The notes: generated by a model not told the origin, from the letters alone. Positions 35,319 to 44,986 are shown, counted from the first letter of the stretch. The stretch is 64,000 nucleotides of DNA from Variovorax sp. Root318D1 (GCF_001424835.1 NZ_LMCQ01000020.1:1384-65383), one strand, 5' to 3'. Made by a program: numbers and translations.

Positions 35319-35935
35319 TCCTCATCAACTTGCTCCCGCACCGCGAGGCCGCACGAAAGCGGCGTCGCGAGGCGTTCTACGGCACCCTCGGCGCTGCCGC
35401 GGTCCTGGGCGTACTGATCGCCGGGCTGGCCTTTCTCTGGTTCGAGGCACAAATCTCGGCCCAGCAATCCAAGAACACTTTCCTCAAGACCGAAATCACC
35501 AAGCTCGACGCCGAGATCAAGGAGATCTCGACGCTGCAGCAGGAAATTGCAGCGCTGCGCGCGCGCCAGCAGGCGGTCGAAGATCTTCAGGGCGACCGCA
35601 ACCTGCCGGTGCACCTGCTCAACGAACTGGTTCGACAGCTGCCCGACGGCGTCTATCTCACCAGCATGAAGCAGGACAACCAGACGGTTACGCTGCAAGG
35701 CATGGCGCAGTCGAACGAGCGCGTGTCGGAGCTGCTGCGCAACCTGGGCAACAACAGTCCCTGGCTGGTCAAGCCCGAGCTGGTCGAAATCACTTCGGCA
35801 ACGGTGAACCTCAGCCCGCGTGATCAGCGCCGGGTGGCAAACTTCACGATGCGCATCGGCCTGAAGCGGCCGACCGACGCGCAGAAAGCCGCGGCTGACA
35901 AGGCGCTGGCCGCAGCGCAGCAGGTCAAGGGGTAA
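35315..35935 (+). CDS. pilN: Type IV pilus assembly protein PilN
   Basis: 206 aa. It begins MILINLLPHREAARKRRREAFY, the INLLP(Y/H)RE motif that docks into PilM, followed by a membrane helix (TLGAAAVLGVLIAGLAFLWF, about 26-46), a coiled coil (about 50-100) and a ferredoxin-like periplasmic domain. It overlaps pilM by four bases and is 6 bases from pilO, with which it forms a heterodimer in the inner membrane alignment complex. Confidence 0.94.
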   Translation: MILINLLPHREAARKRRREAFYGTLGAAAVLGVLIAGLAFLWFEAQISAQQSKNTFLKTEITKLDAEIKEISTLQQEIAALRARQQAVEDLQGDRNLPVHLLNELVRQLPDGVYLTSMKQDNQTVTLQGMAQSNERVSELLRNLGNNSPWLVKPELVEITSATVNLSPRDQRRVANFTMRIGLKRPTDAQKAAADKALAAAQQVKG

Positions 35936-35941
35936 CGGATC

Positions 35942-36622
35942 ATGGCAAGCAATCGCCCCTCCCAGAAGCTCGACGTCGGCGCCGCACTGCGCGGCCTCGG
36001 CGACCAGTTCCGCAACCTGAACATGAACGACCCGGCCAGTTGGCCGCCGGTGCCACGCTACGTGCTGTGCCTGGCGGTGACCGCGCTGGTGCTGGTCGGC
36101 CTGTGGTTCGTATGGCTGACCAATTCGAATGACGAGCTCGAGAGCGAGCGCGCCAAGGAAGTCACGCTGCGCGCCGACTACCAGAAGAAAGTGGCCTTGG
36201 CCGCCAATCTAGACCTGTTGAAGAAGCAGCGCGAGCAGGTGCAGCAGTACGTGACGCTGCTCGAAAAGCAGCTCCCCAGCAAGGCTGAAATGGATGCATT
36301 GCTGTCGGACATCAACCAGGCCGGGCTCGGCCGCAGCCTGCAGTTCGAGCTGTTCCGGCCAGGACAGGTGTCTGTGAAGGACTACTACGCGGAACTGCCG
36401 ATCGCCGTGCGCGTGACCGGCCGGTACCACGACATCGGCTCCTTTGCGGCCGACGTCGCGAGCCTGTCGCGCATCGTGACGCTGAACAACCTCACGATCG
36501 TTCCTCAAAAAGACAAGGACGGCACCCTGACGATGGATGCCACGGCCCGCACTTACCGCTATCTCGATGACGAAGAGCGGGCGGCCCAGAAACGCGCCGC
36601 GGCGCCTAAGGCGAAGAAATGA
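35942..36622 (+). CDS. pilO: Type IV pilus assembly protein PilO
   Basis: 226 aa. Cytoplasmic tail, membrane helix near 38-60 (YVLCLAVTALVLVGLWFVWL), coiled coil about 65-115 (ELESERAKEVTLRADYQKKV...LLKKQREQVQQYVTLLEKQLPSKAEMDALL), then the periplasmic core with LGRSLQFELFRPGQ and YYAELPIAVRVTGRYHDIGSF, a PilO signature. It partners PilN and contacts PilP. It overlaps pilP by ATGA. Confidence 0.95.
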   Translation: MASNRPSQKLDVGAALRGLGDQFRNLNMNDPASWPPVPRYVLCLAVTALVLVGLWFVWLTNSNDELESERAKEVTLRADYQKKVALAANLDLLKKQREQVQQYVTLLEKQLPSKAEMDALLSDINQAGLGRSLQFELFRPGQVSVKDYYAELPIAVRVTGRYHDIGSFAADVASLSRIVTLNNLTIVPQKDKDGTLTMDATARTYRYLDDEERAAQKRAAAPKAKK

Positions 36623-37164
36623 GGACGACCGCGAAACTCCTGTGGCTGGTTGCGGCCGCATTCGGCCTGAGCGCCTGCGCCGACTCCGAGCAGGAAGACC
36701 TGCGCCGCTGGATGGTCGAGCAGCGCGCCCAGGTCAAGCCCAACGTGCCGCCGATCACGGAGCCGAAGAAATTCACGCCCCAGGCCTACACCGAAGGGTC
36801 GGCATTCGAGCCGTTCAACCTGCTGAAGCTGACCCAGGCGCTGCGCCGGGATTCGAACCAGCCCAGCACGTCCGAACTGATCGCGCCTGAACTGGTGCGC
36901 CGCAAGGAGGCGCTCGAAGCTTTCCCGCTCGACGCCATGGCCATGGTGGGCAGCATGAACCGCAATGGCCAGCCCGTGGCGCTGGTCCGGGTCGACAAGC
37001 TGCTCTACAAGGTGCGGGTCGGCGAGTACCTGGGACTGAACTACGGGCGCATCACCCGTATCAACGAAACCGAAGTCGCCTTGCGTGAAATCGTGCAAGA
37101 CGCCGCCGGTGAATGGATCGAACGCGTGGCGACATTGCAGCTGCAAGAGAGTGCGAAGAAATGA
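36619..37164 (+). CDS. pilP: Type IV pilus assembly lipoprotein PilP
   Basis: 181 aa. Lipoprotein signal MRTTAKLLWLVAAAFGLSAC with lipobox LSAC and Cys20. The N-terminal unstructured part includes DLRRWM, which binds PilN/O; the C-terminal beta-sandwich (about 95-178) has GSMNRNGQPVALVRVDKLLYKVRVGEYLGLNYGRI, which contacts the PilQ secretin. It overlaps pilQ by ATGA (37161-37164). Confidence 0.95.
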   Translation: MRTTAKLLWLVAAAFGLSACADSEQEDLRRWMVEQRAQVKPNVPPITEPKKFTPQAYTEGSAFEPFNLLKLTQALRRDSNQPSTSELIAPELVRRKEALEAFPLDAMAMVGSMNRNGQPVALVRVDKLLYKVRVGEYLGLNYGRITRINETEVALREIVQDAAGEWIERVATLQLQESAKK

Positions 37165-39302
37165 ATCACAAAAAATCAACGATGGCACAGCGGCTGCGAG
37201 CTGCCGGGCTCGGTCTCTTGGCATTCGGCGCGCTCGCGATTGCCCATGCGCAAAACGCCATTGAAGCGGTGACCAGTTCGACGCAATCCGGCGCCGAGGT
37301 GATCCGCATCGATCTGGCGCAGCCGCTCACGGCAGTGCCGACCGGTTTTGCGGTGCAGACGCCAGCGCGCATTGCGCTCGATTTCCCCGGGGTGACGAAC
37401 GCCATCGGCCGTTCTGCCATCGAGGTGAATCAGGGCAACCTGCGTTCCGTCAACGTGGTCCAGGCTGGCGAACGCAGCCGCGTCGTGCTGAACCTCAAGC
37501 AGGCCACCTCTTACAAGGCCGAGATCCAGGGCAAGTCGCTGCTGGTGATTCTCGAACCCGTGGCCGGCACGGCGCTGGCGTCATCCACGCCCACCGTCTT
37601 TGCGGAAAACCGCAACCGCGACACCCTGCCGCTGCGCGATGTCGACTTCCGCCTGGGTTCGGACAACACGGGCCGCGTGATCGTCGATTTGCCGAACAAT
37701 CAAGTGGGTGTCGATGTCAAGCAGCAGGGCAAGAACCTCGTCGTGGAGTTCACCAAGTCGACGCTGCCTGAAGGCCTTCGCCGCCGCCTGGACGTGGCCG
37801 ATTTCAATACGCCGGTCCAACTGATCACTTCGCAACAGTCTGGCGACCGTGTTCGCATGACGATCGAGGCCAAGGGCGACTGGGAGCACAGCGCCTACCA
37901 GAGCGAAAACCAGTTCGTGGTCGAAGTCCGCGCCCGCAAGGTGGACCCGGCCAAGCTGACGCAGGGCGTCGGCTACAACGGCGAGAAGCTCTCGCTGAAC
38001 TTCCAGAACATCGAAATCCGCTCGTTGCTGCAGGTGATCGCCGACTTCACGAACTTCAACATCGTGACTTCCGACTCGGTCACCGGCTCGCTGACGCTGC
38101 GCCTGAAGGACGTGCCCTGGGACCAGGCGCTCGACATCATCATGCAGGCGAAGAACCTGGGCATGCGCAAGAATGGCAGCGTGCTGTGGATCGCGCCCAA
38201 GGACGAAATCAACGCCAAGGAGAAGCTCGATTTCGAGGCCAAGGCCGCAATCGAGAACCTGGAGCCGGTGCGCACCCAGTCGTTCCAACTCAACTACACC
38301 AAGGCGATTGCGATTGCGCAAGGCCTGACCGGGACCGGCGCCTCGGGCGGCGGTGGCGGTGGCGGCTCCGCCACCCGCATCCTGAGCCCGCGCGGCAGTG
38401 TGATCGCGGAGGCGCGCACCAACCAGCTGTTCGTGTCGGACATCCCCTCGCGCCTGGCGCAAGTGGCCGACCTGATCCAGAAGCTCGACATCCCGGTCCG
38501 TCAGGTGCTGATCGAAGCCCGGATCGTGGAAGCGTCCGACACCTTCGGCAAGTCGCTGGGCGTGCGGCTGGGCGGCGGCATCGCCGGCGAGCGCTTCGCC
38601 TCGTCGTCGGGCAACCGCGCCTTCGCCAACCTGGGCATGATGCCGACGGTGAGTTCGGGTACGAGCGGCAACACCGCCACCACCACCTGGACCAACTCCA
38701 ACTTCATCAACCTGCCCTCTGGCGATGCCGGCGGCACGGGCAACTCTCCAGGCACGTTCGCGATCTCGCTTTTCAATTCGAGCTTCTCGCGCATGCTGAA
38801 CCTCGAAATCTCGGCGCTCGAAGCCGACGGCAAGGGCAAGCTGGTGTCCAGCCCGCGCGTCATCACCGCCGACCAGACCAAGGCGCTGATCGAGCAGGGT
38901 GAAGAAATCCCCTACCAGCAGGCCACGTCCAGCGGTGCAACGTCGATTTCGTTCCGCAAGGCGGTTCTGAAGCTCGAAGTCACTCCGCAGATCACGCCTG
39001 AAGGCAACATCATCCTCACGCTGGACGTGAGCAAGGATGCCCGCGGCGTCAATACTTCGGCAGGTCCGGCCATCAACACCAAGCACGTTCAGACCGAAGT
39101 GCTGGTCGAGAACGGCGGCACGGTCGTCATCGGTGGTATCTTCGAACTCACCGAAACCAATGACGAATCGCGCGTGCCGGTGCTGGGTGAAGTGCCCTAC
39201 CTGGGTGCACTGTTCCGCAAGCGCGAACGCGTTGCCAACAAGACCGAAATGCTCGTCTTTATCACTCCGAAGATGATTACCGACCGCAACGCCGCGCGCT
39301 GA
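37161..39302 (+). CDS. pilQ: Type IV pilus secretin PilQ
   Basis: 713 aa from ATG 37161, overlapping the pilP stop; the frame is open upstream but within pilP. Signal MNHKKSTMAQRLRAAGLGLLAFGALAIAHA; two AMIN (peptidoglycan-binding) domains about 35-130 and 150-250; STN/N0 domain near 275-340 (LSLNFQNIEIRSLLQVIADFTNFNIV); N1; a Gly-rich linker (GASGGGGGGG, about 397-406); secretin barrel with VPVLGEVPYLGALFRKRERVANKTEMLVFITPKMI at the C-terminus. It forms the outer-membrane pore for the pilus. The block AMIN-STN-secretin is complete. Confidence 0.97.
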   Translation: MNHKKSTMAQRLRAAGLGLLAFGALAIAHAQNAIEAVTSSTQSGAEVIRIDLAQPLTAVPTGFAVQTPARIALDFPGVTNAIGRSAIEVNQGNLRSVNVVQAGERSRVVLNLKQATSYKAEIQGKSLLVILEPVAGTALASSTPTVFAENRNRDTLPLRDVDFRLGSDNTGRVIVDLPNNQVGVDVKQQGKNLVVEFTKSTLPEGLRRRLDVADFNTPVQLITSQQSGDRVRMTIEAKGDWEHSAYQSENQFVVEVRARKVDPAKLTQGVGYNGEKLSLNFQNIEIRSLLQVIADFTNFNIVTSDSVTGSLTLRLKDVPWDQALDIIMQAKNLGMRKNGSVLWIAPKDEINAKEKLDFEAKAAIENLEPVRTQSFQLNYTKAIAIAQGLTGTGASGGGGGGGSATRILSPRGSVIAEARTNQLFVSDIPSRLAQVADLIQKLDIPVRQVLIEARIVEASDTFGKSLGVRLGGGIAGERFASSSGNRAFANLGMMPTVSSGTSGNTATTTWTNSNFINLPSGDAGGTGNSPGTFAISLFNSSFSRMLNLEISALEADGKGKLVSSPRVITADQTKALIEQGEEIPYQQATSSGATSISFRKAVLKLEVTPQITPEGNIILTLDVSKDARGVNTSAGPAINTKHVQTEVLVENGGTVVIGGIFELTETNDESRVPVLGEVPYLGALFRKRERVANKTEMLVFITPKMITDRNAAR

Positions 39303-39325
39303 CGCGCGGGCGTAGCAGCCACCGC

Positions 39326-39874
39326 GTGGCGGTCGCACTCGTCGGGTTGCCCGGCGCCGGCAAATCCGCAGTGGGCCGGCGCTTGGGCGTGCGCCTGGAC
39401 CTTCCGTTCGTCGACACCGACCACGTCATCGAGCAGCGCATCGGCTGCTCGATTCGCGATTATTTCGACCGCGAAGGTGAAACCGCCTTCCGCGACCTCG
39501 AAGAGACGGTCATCGCCGACCTTGCCGCGAATGCCCACGGCGTGCTGGCCACTGGCGGCGGCGCCGTCCTGCGGGAGGCCAATCGCAAGCAGTTGCGGGA
39601 TCACTTCCACGTGATCTATCTGCGATCCTCCCCCGAAGACCTGTTCCGACGCCTGCGCCACGACGTCAAGCGGCCGCTTCTGCAGGTGGCCGATCCGCTC
39701 GGCCGGTTGCGCGAACTGCACGATGCGCGCGATCCGCTCTACCGGGAGACGGCCCACGACGTGGTCGACACGGGGCGCCCGTCAATCGCCATGCTGGTCA
39801 ACATCATCGTGATGCAGCTCGAGCTTGCCGGCATCGTCGCGCCGGGATCCCGGCCGGAAGAACCCACGGCCTGA
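39326..39874 (+). CDS. aroK: Shikimate kinase
   Basis: 182 aa with GTG start at 39326 (VAVALVGLPGAGKSAVGRRL); no upstream ATG in frame. P-loop GLPGAGKS, DTD (shikimate-binding Asp in PFVDTDHVIEQ), the RDLEE segment, and GGGAVLREANR (the GGG shikimate motif). Lid region LFRRLRHDVKRPLLQ. It phosphorylates shikimate in the chorismate pathway. It is 23 bases after pilQ and 33 bases before aroB: the pil-aroK-aroB order is standard in this lineage. Confidence 0.95.
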   Translation: MAVALVGLPGAGKSAVGRRLGVRLDLPFVDTDHVIEQRIGCSIRDYFDREGETAFRDLEETVIADLAANAHGVLATGGGAVLREANRKQLRDHFHVIYLRSSPEDLFRRLRHDVKRPLLQVADPLGRLRELHDARDPLYRETAHDVVDTGRPSIAMLVNIIVMQLELAGIVAPGSRPEEPTA

Positions 39875-39907
39875 GCGGGCCCGGCCGCAGCGCCTAAACT
39901 CGCTGCC

Positions 39908-41020
39908 ATGTCATTGCCCGCACCTTCCGCACCGCCCGAACGCGTCGATATCCAGCTCGGCGAGCGCAGCTACCCGATCCTCATCGGAACCGGCTTGCTG
40001 GACGATCCCCAGAGCTTTGCCGTGGCACCCGCCGCCGCCACAGCGCTGATCGTCAGCAACACCACCGTGGCGCCGCTCTATGCCAAGGCCTTGCGCGCCG
40101 CGTTGGCAGGCCGCTTCCGCACCGTGCACATGCTCGAATTGCCCGACGGCGAGGTGCACAAGAACCTGCAGACGCTGAACCTGATATTCGACGCCCTGCT
40201 CGGCCACGGCAGCGACCGAAAGACGGTGCTGTTCGCGCTGGGCGGCGGGGTGGTGGGCGACATGACCGGCTTCGCAGCCGCCAGCTACATGCGCGGCGTG
40301 CCATTCGTGCAGGTGCCGACCACGTTGCTGGCCCAGGTCGACTCCTCGGTGGGCGGCAAGACTGCCATCAACCACCCGCTGGGCAAGAACATGATCGGCG
40401 CGTTCTACCAGCCGCAGCTGGTGGTGTGCGACCTGGGCACGCTGCAGACACTGCCGCCGCGGGAGCTGAGCGCGGGCCTGGCCGAAGTCATCAAGTACGG
40501 CCCCATCTACGACATGACGTTCTTCGACTGGATCGAAGCGAATGTCGATGCGCTGGTGGCGCGCGACCCGGCCGCGCTGGCCCACGCCGTCAAGCGCAGC
40601 TGCGAGATCAAGGCGCTGGTCGTCGGAGAGGACGAGCGCGAGACCGGGCTGCGCGCCATCCTCAACTTCGGCCACACCTTCGGCCACGCCATCGAGTCGG
40701 GCCTTGGCTACGGCGAATGGCTGCACGGCGAAGCGGTCGGCTGCGGAATGGTCATGGCGGCGCACCTGTCGCAGCGGCTGGGCGGGGTGGACGCAGCGTT
40801 CGTCGAGCGGCTCACGCGGCTGATCGACCGCGCCGGCCTGCCCACCGTCGGCCCTGCGCTGGGCGCGGACCGATACCTTGAATTGATGCGGGTCGACAAG
40901 AAATCCGAAGCGGGTGAAATTCGCTTCGTGGTGATCGACAAGCCGGGCTCCGCCGCGGTCAGCAGCGCGCCCGATGCCCTCGTTCGCGAAGTGCTCGCGC
41001 AGTGCTGCCGCGCGGAATGA
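39908..41020 (+). CDS. aroB: 3-dehydroquinate synthase
   Basis: 370 aa. NAD site GGGVVGDMTGFAAASYMRGVPFVQVPTTLLAQVDSSVGGKTAINHPLGKN; zinc ligands in GLAEVIKYGPI, NFGHTFGHAIE and LHGEAVGCGM. It makes dehydroquinate from DAHP, second step of the shikimate pathway, fitting with aroK just upstream. dgt follows 22 bases on. Confidence 0.97.
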   Translation: MSLPAPSAPPERVDIQLGERSYPILIGTGLLDDPQSFAVAPAAATALIVSNTTVAPLYAKALRAALAGRFRTVHMLELPDGEVHKNLQTLNLIFDALLGHGSDRKTVLFALGGGVVGDMTGFAAASYMRGVPFVQVPTTLLAQVDSSVGGKTAINHPLGKNMIGAFYQPQLVVCDLGTLQTLPPRELSAGLAEVIKYGPIYDMTFFDWIEANVDALVARDPAALAHAVKRSCEIKALVVGEDERETGLRAILNFGHTFGHAIESGLGYGEWLHGEAVGCGMVMAAHLSQRLGGVDAAFVERLTRLIDRAGLPTVGPALGADRYLELMRVDKKSEAGEIRFVVIDKPGSAAVSSAPDALVREVLAQCCRAE

Positions 41021-41042
41021 GCGCAGCGCCAAGGGTGCGCCC

Positions 41043-42173
41043 ATGAACCTCGCGGCGTATGCCTGCCACCCTGCGCGGTCGCGCGGGAGGCGGCATGCCG
41101 AGCCGCCGGCGCCCACGCGCGATGCCTTCCAGCGCGATCGCGACCGAATCGTGCATTCCACGGCCTTTCGGCGGCTGGTCTACAAGACCCAGGTTTTCCT
41201 GAACCATGAAGGCGACCTGTTTCGCACGCGGCTCACACATTCACTCGAGGTGGCGCAATTAGGCCGCTCCATCGCGCGGGCGTTGCGCATCAACGAAGAC
41301 CTGGTCGAAGCGATTGCGCTCGCTCACGATCTCGGCCACACGCCGTTCGGCCACGCGGGACAAGACACCCTCAATGCCTGCATGGAAGCCCATGGCGGCT
41401 TCGAGCACAACCTTCAAAGCCTGCGCGTGGTTGACGCCCTGGAACTCCGCTACCCGCAATACGACGGCCTGAACCTCAGCTTCGAAACCCGCGAAGGCAT
41501 CCTCAAACATTGCTCACGCGCCAATGCGGAGCGCCTGGAAGCCACCGAACCCAACGGCGTGGCGCGGCGCTTCCTGGACCGCACGCAGCCGGGACTCGAA
41601 GCGCAGCTGTGCAACCTGGCCGACGCGATCGCCTACAACGCCCACGACATCGACGACGGCGTGCGGTCGGGGCTTATCAGCGTCGAGCAGCTCGGCGAGG
41701 TGGATCTGTTCGAGCGCTACCGCCGCGAGGCGCTTGCCGAATATCCCCAACTGGAGGGGCGGCGCGTGCTCTACGAGACGATCCGCCGCATGCTGAGCGC
41801 CCAGGTCTATGACGTGATCGATGCCACCCGCTCGGCAATCGAAACGGCCAAGCCAGCCGATGCGGACGGGGTGCGGAACTCGCCGCCGCTCGTTGCGTTC
41901 AGCGACGCCATGCAGGCGCAGTCCAACGAGCTCAAGCGCTTTCTGTTCCGCAACCTCTACCGGCATCCGCAGGTCGCGCAGACCACCGACCAGGCGCAGC
42001 AGGTGGTGCAGGAGCTGTTCGAGGCCTACCTCGGTCGCTCTTCCGAAATGCCAGTCTCCTATGCCGAGCGCCGCGACCGGCACCGCGCCGTGGCCGACTA
42101 CATCGCCGGCATGACCGACCGCTTCGCCATGCGCGAGCACGAAAGGCTGACCGGCCGGCGGGGCATCGCATGA
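41043..42173 (+). CDS. dgt: Deoxyguanosinetriphosphate triphosphohydrolase-like protein
   Basis: 376 aa from ATG 41043. HD-domain metal site: the first His in RTRLTHSLEVAQLGR, HD in LAHDLGHTPFGHAG and a further Asp in NLADAIAYNAHDIDDG. FRRLVYKTQVF and GGFEHNLQSLRVVD are family signatures. The enzyme cleaves dNTPs to the nucleoside and triphosphate; in proteobacteria it balances dNTP pools. It follows aroB as in many Burkholderiales. Confidence 0.94.
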   Translation: MNLAAYACHPARSRGRRHAEPPAPTRDAFQRDRDRIVHSTAFRRLVYKTQVFLNHEGDLFRTRLTHSLEVAQLGRSIARALRINEDLVEAIALAHDLGHTPFGHAGQDTLNACMEAHGGFEHNLQSLRVVDALELRYPQYDGLNLSFETREGILKHCSRANAERLEATEPNGVARRFLDRTQPGLEAQLCNLADAIAYNAHDIDDGVRSGLISVEQLGEVDLFERYRREALAEYPQLEGRRVLYETIRRMLSAQVYDVIDATRSAIETAKPADADGVRNSPPLVAFSDAMQAQSNELKRFLFRNLYRHPQVAQTTDQAQQVVQELFEAYLGRSSEMPVSYAERRDRHRAVADYIAGMTDRFAMREHERLTGRRGIA

Positions 42174-42234
42174 GCCCCCGTCCGGCCATTCCGAAGGGGC
42201 GCGCACGGCAGCCCGACTGGGCGAAGGCCCTCCA

Positions 42235-43500
42235 ATGAGCGCGACGGTCGTGGCATCCGCGCGCGTTCCCGCCGCTGCGTTTGCCGTGGTGCTGGGCGGC
42301 GTCAGCGCAGCGCTTCACCTGGGGAAGCTGCCGCCCGCGGTGCCGGCGCTGCAGGCTTCGCTCGGCATCGGCCTCGTCGAGGCGGGTTTTCTGCTCTCGC
42401 TGGTGCAGGTGGCGAGCATGACGCTGGGGCTGGCGGCCGGGCTGGCTGCCGACACCATCGGCTTGCGCCGCAGCATGCTGACGGGACTCGTGGTGTTGAC
42501 GGCTGCGAGCCTTCTGGGCGGCGGCGTCGGTGCGGGCCTCTTCGGCGATGCACACGCAGTGCAATGGCTGCTGCTCCTGCGCGCCGTCGAAGGCATCGGC
42601 TTTCTGCTGGCGGTCATGCCGGGACCGGGGCTGATCCGCGCATTGACTCCGCCGGGCGCCGACAAGGCGGCGCTGGGCGTGTGGGGCGCATACATGCCGC
42701 TGGGCGTGGCGCTCGCGCTGCTGCTGGGGCCGGCTTTGATCGCCTGGGGCGGATGGGGCGACTGGTGGTGGGCGCTGTCCGCCGTTTCGGCCGCCGCGGC
42801 GCTTTGGGTGTGGTCGGCCGTGCCGGCGGACAGGCTTCGTTCCGTTGCGGCAGGCGGCGGCATGCCGAGCGGATGGGCGTTGCGCCTGCATGCCACTGTC
42901 GGCGCGCGCGCGCCTTGGATGGTCGCGTCGAGCTTCGCGGTGTATTCGGCGCAATGGATGGCCGTGATCGGTTTCCTGCCAGCCATCTACGCCGGCGCCG
43001 GCGTGCCGGCCGGCTGGAACGCGGTACTCACTGCCATTGCGGCCGCGATGAACATCGTCGGCAACCTCGCGGGCGGCCGGTGGCTGCAGCGCGGCGTTGC
43101 GCCGGAGCGCCTGCTGCAGTGGGGTTTCGTGGCCATGGCGCTGGGCGGAGTGGCCGCTTTCGCACAGGTGGGGCAGGGGGGCGATGCGCTCGGCCTGCCG
43201 CCAGCGCTGCGCTATGCCGCGGTCTGCGCCTTTTCGCTGGGTGGGGGAGTAGTGCCCGCAACCCTGTTCCTCCTCGGGGTTCGCTTGGCGCCAGGGCCCA
43301 CCACCGTTTCCACCACGGTCGGGCTCATGCAGCAGGCTTCCTCCCTGGGGCAATTCCTGGCGCCGCCCGCGGTCGCGTGGGTGGCTCACCGTGCCGGCGG
43401 CTGGCATTGGACCTGGGCGGCCACGCTGGCATGCTCGCTGGCCGGCATGGCCCTTGCGCGGCGCCTGGGGCGAATACGCCTGGCGGCGGAGGTGGGATGA
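42235..43500 (+). CDS. MFS transporter, CynX/NimT-like
   Basis: 421 aa with about twelve membrane helices, starting MSATVVASARVPAAAFAVVLGGVSAALHLG. Helix 2 to 3 has the MFS signature region GLAAGLAADTIGLRRSML (G-x-x-A-D-x-x-G-R/L-R-R). The two halves are split near 200 by a basic loop (ADRLRSVAAGGGMPSGW). The substrate cannot be predicted with confidence; cyanate/anion transport is one possibility within the subfamily. It overlaps the DUF1415 gene by ATGA. Confidence 0.75.
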   Translation: MSATVVASARVPAAAFAVVLGGVSAALHLGKLPPAVPALQASLGIGLVEAGFLLSLVQVASMTLGLAAGLAADTIGLRRSMLTGLVVLTAASLLGGGVGAGLFGDAHAVQWLLLLRAVEGIGFLLAVMPGPGLIRALTPPGADKAALGVWGAYMPLGVALALLLGPALIAWGGWGDWWWALSAVSAAAALWVWSAVPADRLRSVAAGGGMPSGWALRLHATVGARAPWMVASSFAVYSAQWMAVIGFLPAIYAGAGVPAGWNAVLTAIAAAMNIVGNLAGGRWLQRGVAPERLLQWGFVAMALGGVAAFAQVGQGGDALGLPPALRYAAVCAFSLGGGVVPATLFLLGVRLAPGPTTVSTTVGLMQQASSLGQFLAPPAVAWVAHRAGGWHWTWAATLACSLAGMALARRLGRIRLAAEVG

Positions 43501-44072
43501 CCGGCGCGGCGACAATCGACGCCATTCAGGCTGAAGCCGATACCCGGCGCTGGCTCGAGCGCGCGGTGATCGGGCTCAACCTGTGCCCGTTCGCCAAGGC
43601 GGTGCACGTGAAGGCGCAGATCCACTATGCCGTGTACCTGCCTGCCGACGACGCCGCGCTGATCGAGGCTCTGCTGGAACAGGCCAATGAACTTGCCGCG
43701 CTCGATGCCTCCGTGCGCGACACCACCTTGCTGATAGCACCCAACACCTTGGCGGATTTTCTGGACTTCAACGATTTCACGGCGCGCGCCGAACGCAAGC
43801 TCGCCCGCGCGGGTTTCGACGGCGTGTTCCAGCTCGCGAGCTTTCATCCGCAGTTTCAATTTGCGGGAACGGAGAGCGGCGACATCGCCAACGCGACCAA
43901 CCGCGCGCCATACCCCACGCTGCACCTGCTGCGCGAAGACAGCGTGAGCCGTGCGGTCGAGGCGTTTCCAGAGGCCGAAACCATCTTCGAACGCAACATC
44001 GAAACGCTCGAAGCGCTGGGGCCGGACGGATGGGCCGCGCTGGGTGTGGGCCCGGGGAGCGCCCGATCATGA
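43497..44072 (+). CDS. DUF1415 family protein
   Basis: 191 aa from ATG 43497 (ATGA overlap with the MFS gene). The block WLERAVIGLNLCPFAKAVHVKAQIHYAVY is characteristic, with the conserved Cys in LCPFA, and SFHPQFQFAGTESGDIANATNRAPYPTLHLLREDSV is the second conserved block. It is cytosolic with no known function. It overlaps the downstream methyltransferase gene by four bases, implying co-translation of the three genes. Confidence 0.85.
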   Translation: MTGAATIDAIQAEADTRRWLERAVIGLNLCPFAKAVHVKAQIHYAVYLPADDAALIEALLEQANELAALDASVRDTTLLIAPNTLADFLDFNDFTARAERKLARAGFDGVFQLASFHPQFQFAGTESGDIANATNRAPYPTLHLLREDSVSRAVEAFPEAETIFERNIETLEALGPDGWAALGVGPGSARS

Positions 44073-44953
44073 CGAATTCACAAGCGACCAACGCGGTGAA
44101 GACCGCCAAGGCCTCCAAGGCCGAGGCCGAGCTGGCGGAGGTCTTGCGTCCGGGGCAGTCCATCGAACTGCTCAAGGAACTGCACATCCTCACGCGCGAG
44201 GGTCGTCTCAACCAGGATTCGCGGCGCAAGCTCAAACAGGTCTACCACCTGTTCCAGTTCATCGAGCAATTGCTGCGCGAACTGCCGGAAGGCGGTGCCG
44301 AGGCCACGTTGGCCGACCATGGCGCGGGCAAGTCGTACCTCGGCTTCATCATCTACGACCTGTTCTTCCGGTCGCGCTCAGGCGGCCACGTCTACGGCAT
44401 CGAGACCCGAAGCGAGCTGGTCGAGAAGTCGCGCGCATTGGCACGGCAGCTGGGCTTCGACCGCATGTCGTTCCTGAACCTCACGGTGGCCGAATCGGCC
44501 CAAGCGAGCGAGCTGCCGGAGCGCATCGACGTGGTCACCGCGCTGCACGCCTGCGACACCGCAACCGACGACGCCATCGCCTTCGGGCTCGCGAAGAAGG
44601 CGCGCTGCATGGTGCTGGTGCCCTGTTGCCAGGCCGAGGTGGCGGCATGCCTGCGCGAAACCAAGGCGCTGGCCTTGTCGCGAACGCCATTGGCCGAGCT
44701 TTGGCGCCATCCGCTGCACACGCGCGAGATCGGCAGCCAGCTCACCAACGTGCTGCGCTGCCTCTACCTCGAGGCCAACGGCTACAGCGTTACCGTCACC
44801 GAGCTGGTGGGCTGGGAGCACAGCATGAAGAACGAGCTGATCCTGGCGCGCCACACCGGGCAGCGCAAGGCCGCCGCGGCAGCAAGGCTTGGCGAGCTGC
44901 TGTCGCAGTTCGGACTCGACGCGCTGGGCGATACACGGTTTCGCCTGTCCTGA
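44069..44953 (+). CDS. Class I SAM-dependent methyltransferase-like protein (Methyltransf_32 type)
   Basis: 294 aa from ATG 44069, overlapping the DUF1415 stop. The SAM-binding motif I region is DHGAGKSYLGFIIYDLFF, an unusual G-A-G-K-S in place of G-x-G-x-G; the acidic residue after strand 2 is VYGIETRSELV; motif IV-like VTALHACDTATDDAIAFGL. The Cys-Cys in LVPCCQAEV and the NPPY-like position differ from nucleic-acid methyltransferases. Substrate unknown; small-molecule or RNA methylation are both open. Confidence 0.8.
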   Translation: MTNSQATNAVKTAKASKAEAELAEVLRPGQSIELLKELHILTREGRLNQDSRRKLKQVYHLFQFIEQLLRELPEGGAEATLADHGAGKSYLGFIIYDLFFRSRSGGHVYGIETRSELVEKSRALARQLGFDRMSFLNLTVAESAQASELPERIDVVTALHACDTATDDAIAFGLAKKARCMVLVPCCQAEVAACLRETKALALSRTPLAELWRHPLHTREIGSQLTNVLRCLYLEANGYSVTVTELVGWEHSMKNELILARHTGQRKAAAAARLGELLSQFGLDALGDTRFRLS

Positions 44954-44986
44954 AGTCAGCGAGAGCGCGTTCGTTCGATTCACGCC

